From the NCBI GenBank assembly GCA_023429275.1, contig JAEYWB010000008.1, positions 1-9,053 of the forward strand: a stretch of DNA of 9,053 nt, in the 5' to 3' direction. The stretch is from Planctomycetota bacterium. GTDB taxonomy: Bacteria; Planctomycetota; Planctomycetia; Planctomycetales; Planctomycetaceae. A model generated the notes under the pieces. That model was not told where the DNA came from. It made no database searches and was given only the letters and a program-made list of their open reading frames with translations. Made by a program: the position numbers and the translations under genes. Below, one piece after another: positions 8,001-9,053 of the stretch (position 1 is the stretch's first letter; every line of letters starts with the position of its first letter).

Positions 8001-8616
8001 GGTTCGACGGTTCGCGCTCGAGGATCTGCTCCATCAGTTTCTGATAGGCCTCGTCACTCCCCGCCTTCTGCTCCTGGTCGACAATACGGGCCAGGGCATA
8101 GATGGTCTGAATGTCGTTCGGATCGCGGGCGAGCGCCTTCCGAAGGAATTCCGCCGCCGCGCCGAAGTCCCCCTGCCGCTGCTTCAGCAGGCCGAGGAGC
8201 CGGCCGATCTGGGGATCATCAGGAGCGAGACGATTCGCCTCGGCCAGGTCGCGGTCGGCATCGGGAAGGCGCGCAGTCCGGATAAAGAGCAGCCCCCGGT
8301 TCGCCCAGCCGGCGGGCTCCTGCGGAACGAGCTCGACAGCGCGGTTCAGGTTCTGCTCCGCGATCTGCGGAAGGTCGGCATCGAGTGCCGCCACGCCGAC
8401 CTGGAAGGCCTCGAGGTACTGCTCGTACGCCGGGTTCCCTGGTCCGAACCGATTGTCGCCAGCACCGTTCCCTTCCCTGCCGCCGGGCCCCTTGTCTCCA
8501 CCGCGCGGCCGATTGAACCAGTAGGCTCCCGCGATGATCGCCATCAGCAACAGGAGGACCACGAGTCGGCGTGGCAGGGCCGACAAAGGAGGCGGTGGTG
8601 AAGAAGACAGGTTCAC
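5062..8616 (-). CDS. Large membrane-anchored TPR / FG-GAP / ASPIC protein with novel C-terminal module
   Basis: This is an 1184-residue protein. A basic stretch (LPRR) and hydrophobic segment at about residues 17-33 form a signal anchor, followed by a Gly/Asn-rich linker (37-60). TPR-like helices run from about 62 to 255, with canonical pieces such as AEQNLNRAVELVPQEPAGWANRG and AAEFLRKALARDPND. FG-GAP-type loops occur at 378 (DWNNDHRTD), 431 (DVDLDADVD), 479 (DWDHDGVGD), 527 (DGNGDGVID) and 581 (DFDNNGAID), with a degenerate one at 625. A shortened ASPIC-like segment spans 672-725 (FGIGGTVEIRTG, VHFGLGE, IDWPNG). The last 445 residues begin with CPFLYAWTGERFEFVTDFMW and match no named domain I can place. 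The start is GTG at 8616: an in-frame TGA lies about 30 bases upstream, and the next ATG (residue 25) would cut the membrane segment. No ribosome binding site is visible. It is the first gene of the operon and overlaps the next by four bases. TPRs usually bind partner proteins, so it may organise the complex. Confidence 0.92.
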   Translation of the reverse strand: MNLSSSPPPPLSALPRRLVVLLLLMAIIAGAYWFNRPRGGDKGPGGREGNGAGDNRFGPGNPAYEQYLEAFQVGVAALDADLPQIAEQNLNRAVELVPQEPAGWANRGLLFIRTARLPDADRDLAEANRLAPDDPQIGRLLGLLKQRQGDFGAAAEFLRKALARDPNDIQTIYALARIVDQEQKAGSDEAYQKLMEQILEREPSNLKVLSDLLRVVIRRGDSEAIQAAMRRFEPLTPQWQLRSRTALEALQKALAESRTPPTVPLLRFTNTLKGEKGFVRDGAEVDPPDALAGRPLHAFLKIPHSRPAPSAPDSGLTFPPGTQVKVPEGTWTAIRPVWLTGEGSPVVFVANPEEVRRLGSDLVLSSPAAGPQGLAPLDWNNDHRTDLALAGARGLKFYQQQPDGAFADQTAKVGLGDEVLGAAYHSALAVDVDLDADVDLILSRQAGSPVWLRNNSDGTFKLDPLFESAEGPQLFAWGDWDHDGVGDAALVDQQGGLKIFANDRSATLRDWRVPPPAEKFRSIAVADGNGDGVIDLIALQQDGSLVVISDRGERSGWDVRKIAAEPALAGETTDAALVAADFDNNGAIDFLASTGQFSRLWLGAEEGTFKPLEASLPPGLQGAADLRGTGRLDIVGLGTDGRPLTLQNAGTRDYHWLTLRPRSTPADGDNRINSFGIGGTVEIRTGSLVVKQPIEAPAVHFGLGERKQADVARIDWPNGAAQYEFALAPDKTIVAVQRLKGSCPFLYAWTGERFEFVTDFMWSTPLGMYINASDKGGFLQTTDWVKVPGRQLVPKEGRYELRVNANLWETHFFDHVALMVVDHPAGTEMFVDERFALVPTDPTMRLTGPPQPIAKALDHHGKDATREVLEDDGIHLDRAGRGYYQGVTNDHWVEVDLGDRPFAPGPVWLIARGWVHPTDSSVNYALGQGNHTPPRGLVLEIPDGQGGWKVGQDKLGFPAGKNKTVLVRLDGLDGEGVSRRFRLRTNMEIYWDSLRVAEGRDDSLARRQTLLSTRADLRSRGVVAMTQASPSAPELPHYDQIVSGGQPWRDLIGYHTRFGEIGELLSAVDDRYAILSAGDDIAFEFPAAVPPPGGFVRDFIWVSDGWVKDGDFNTRFGKTVLPLPLHGMASYDVPPKELEDDPAYRKFPQDWETYHTRFITPELFRRGLRGLAPRQTPAGDRRTR

Positions 8617-8763
8617 AAGTGGAAGGGAAAAGGGATTTCGGGTTCAGGCACGACAGAGCGTTCGGCCACGAGACGGGGCAACCGGAAGTGTGAAGGAATG
8701 CCAGCTCGAACGAAATGCCGGTCAGGGCAATTCGAGCACGCGCGGACGAGACCGCGTGGCAGG

Positions 8764-8786
8764 TGGCCTGAACCGCTCAGTGGCCA
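8764..8786. repeat. Imperfect inverted repeat in the upstream region
   Basis: TGGCCTGA and TCA-(GT)-GGCCA flank an ACCGC loop, giving about eight pairs interrupted by two unpaired bases. A second short pair, GCCAG/CTGGC, follows directly. It may be part of a structured leader, an operator or a transcript end; no T-run is present on either side. Confidence 0.35.
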
Positions 8787-8807
8787 GCAAGCCGACTGGC
8801 GTTCAGG

Positions 8808-8821
8808 GGCGAGGCCTCGCC
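8808..8821. repeat. Perfect 14-base palindrome GGCGAGGCCTCGCC
   Basis: The sequence equals its own reverse complement over 14 bases. It lies about 190 bases upstream of the operon's first start codon. As DNA it has the symmetry of a dimeric regulator site; as RNA it would form a five-pair stem with a GGCC loop. In GC-rich DNA such palindromes are not rare, so function is unproven. Confidence 0.5.
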
Positions 8822-9053
8822 TTGATCACACTTCGGATCGACAGGGACCCGTCGCCTCACGACCCCGCCTTTCGACGGTGTACGGCAGGCTGACAGGGCC
8901 CTCGCTCGCGACGGGGAGAACGTCAGACACAAGGGGGCCGAAAGATGCCGCTGCACAGATCAGCGGTGTGAGCAATCCGATCCTGGCAGCGAATCACGTC
9001 ATCAGCGTTCGGACCGGCCAAAGCCACGAGGGTCACCAGGAGGCCGTCACTCA

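Larger units (their letters stand above)
8617..9053. other. Upstream region without a convincing gene
   Basis: These 437 bases carry no open frame with protein-like composition that I trust. The minus strand is open from 9051 to a TGA at 8923 (42 codons) and could be the tail of an upstream gene, but nothing in it is recognisable. The region contains several inverted repeats (8764-8786, 8808-8821). I found no clear -35/-10 pair; the operon promoter presumably lies here. The last 30 bases before the GTG start are pyrimidine-rich on the minus strand (CCCTTTTCCCTTCCACTT). Confidence 0.5.

Noticed and set aside
7171..8601. 476-codon open frame on the plus strand
   Set aside because: Antisense to the TPR and propeller part of the 1184-residue gene; Arg/Glu/Leu-rich with no domain.
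5062..8616. Enediyne biosynthetic cluster
   Set aside because: Only UnbU- and UnbV-like genes are present; no iterative polyketide synthase, thioesterase or UnbL-like gene is in the window.
8690..8708. TGGCATTCCTTCACA on the minus strand as a sigma-54 promoter
   Set aside because: The GG is not followed by GC at the required spacing, so the -12 element is missing.
8534..8893. 119-codon plus-strand frame at the operon head
   Set aside because: Arg/Gly-rich composition, partly antisense to the signal anchor of the 1184-residue protein, and no ribosome binding site or motif.
8923..9051. Open minus-strand frame of 42 codons reaching the right edge, possible tail of an upstream gene
   Set aside because: It is too short and has no recognisable motif; a chance open frame of this length is common at this GC content. 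The flanking sequence would settle it.

Overview
The window is GC-rich, and every gene I can support lies on the minus strand, so the region reads from right (about 8616) to left (1). The mix points to a bacterium of the Planctomycetota: two FG-GAP/VCBS plus ASPIC/UnbV proteins, a TPR-FG-GAP fusion, an RnfD/NqrB-like membrane protein and a lipoprotein. Acidobacteriota or Verrucomicrobiota remain possible. This placement is inferred from gene content and composition; no marker gene is present.

Layout in transcription order: (1) 9053-8617 is an upstream region without a convincing gene, holding a perfect 14-bp palindrome and further inverted repeats. (2) 8616-5062 encodes an 1184-residue membrane-anchored protein with TPRs, an FG-GAP propeller, an ASPIC segment and a long uncharacterised C-terminal module. 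(3) 5065-3170 encodes a 631-residue membrane-anchored, seven-repeat FG-GAP protein with an ASPIC/UnbV domain. (4) 3173-1950 encodes a 407-residue polytopic protein of the NqrB/RnfD/UnbU superfamily. (5) 1895-1650 encodes an 81-residue protein made almost entirely of Asn-Gln heptads. (6) 1529-309 encodes an NMT1/THI5-like ABC substrate-binding lipoprotein with an unusual set of cysteines. (7) 262-1 is the start of a membrane protein, probably the ABC permease, running off the window.

Genes 2-3 and 3-4 each overlap by four bases (ATGA), and the later gaps are 54, 120 and 46 bases, so the block looks like one operon. UnbV-like and UnbU-like proteins are known as conserved companions of the enediyne polyketide synthase, but no polyketide synthase is visible here. 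My reading is a cell-envelope assembly: a flavoprotein-like membrane subunit (UnbU/RnfD type), large periplasmic or cell-surface propeller proteins, a small coiled-coil oligomer, and an ABC importer for a small molecule or cofactor. That joint function is inference. The parts are individually recognisable, but the combination, the Asn-Gln coiled coil and the cysteine-bearing binding protein deserve attention.
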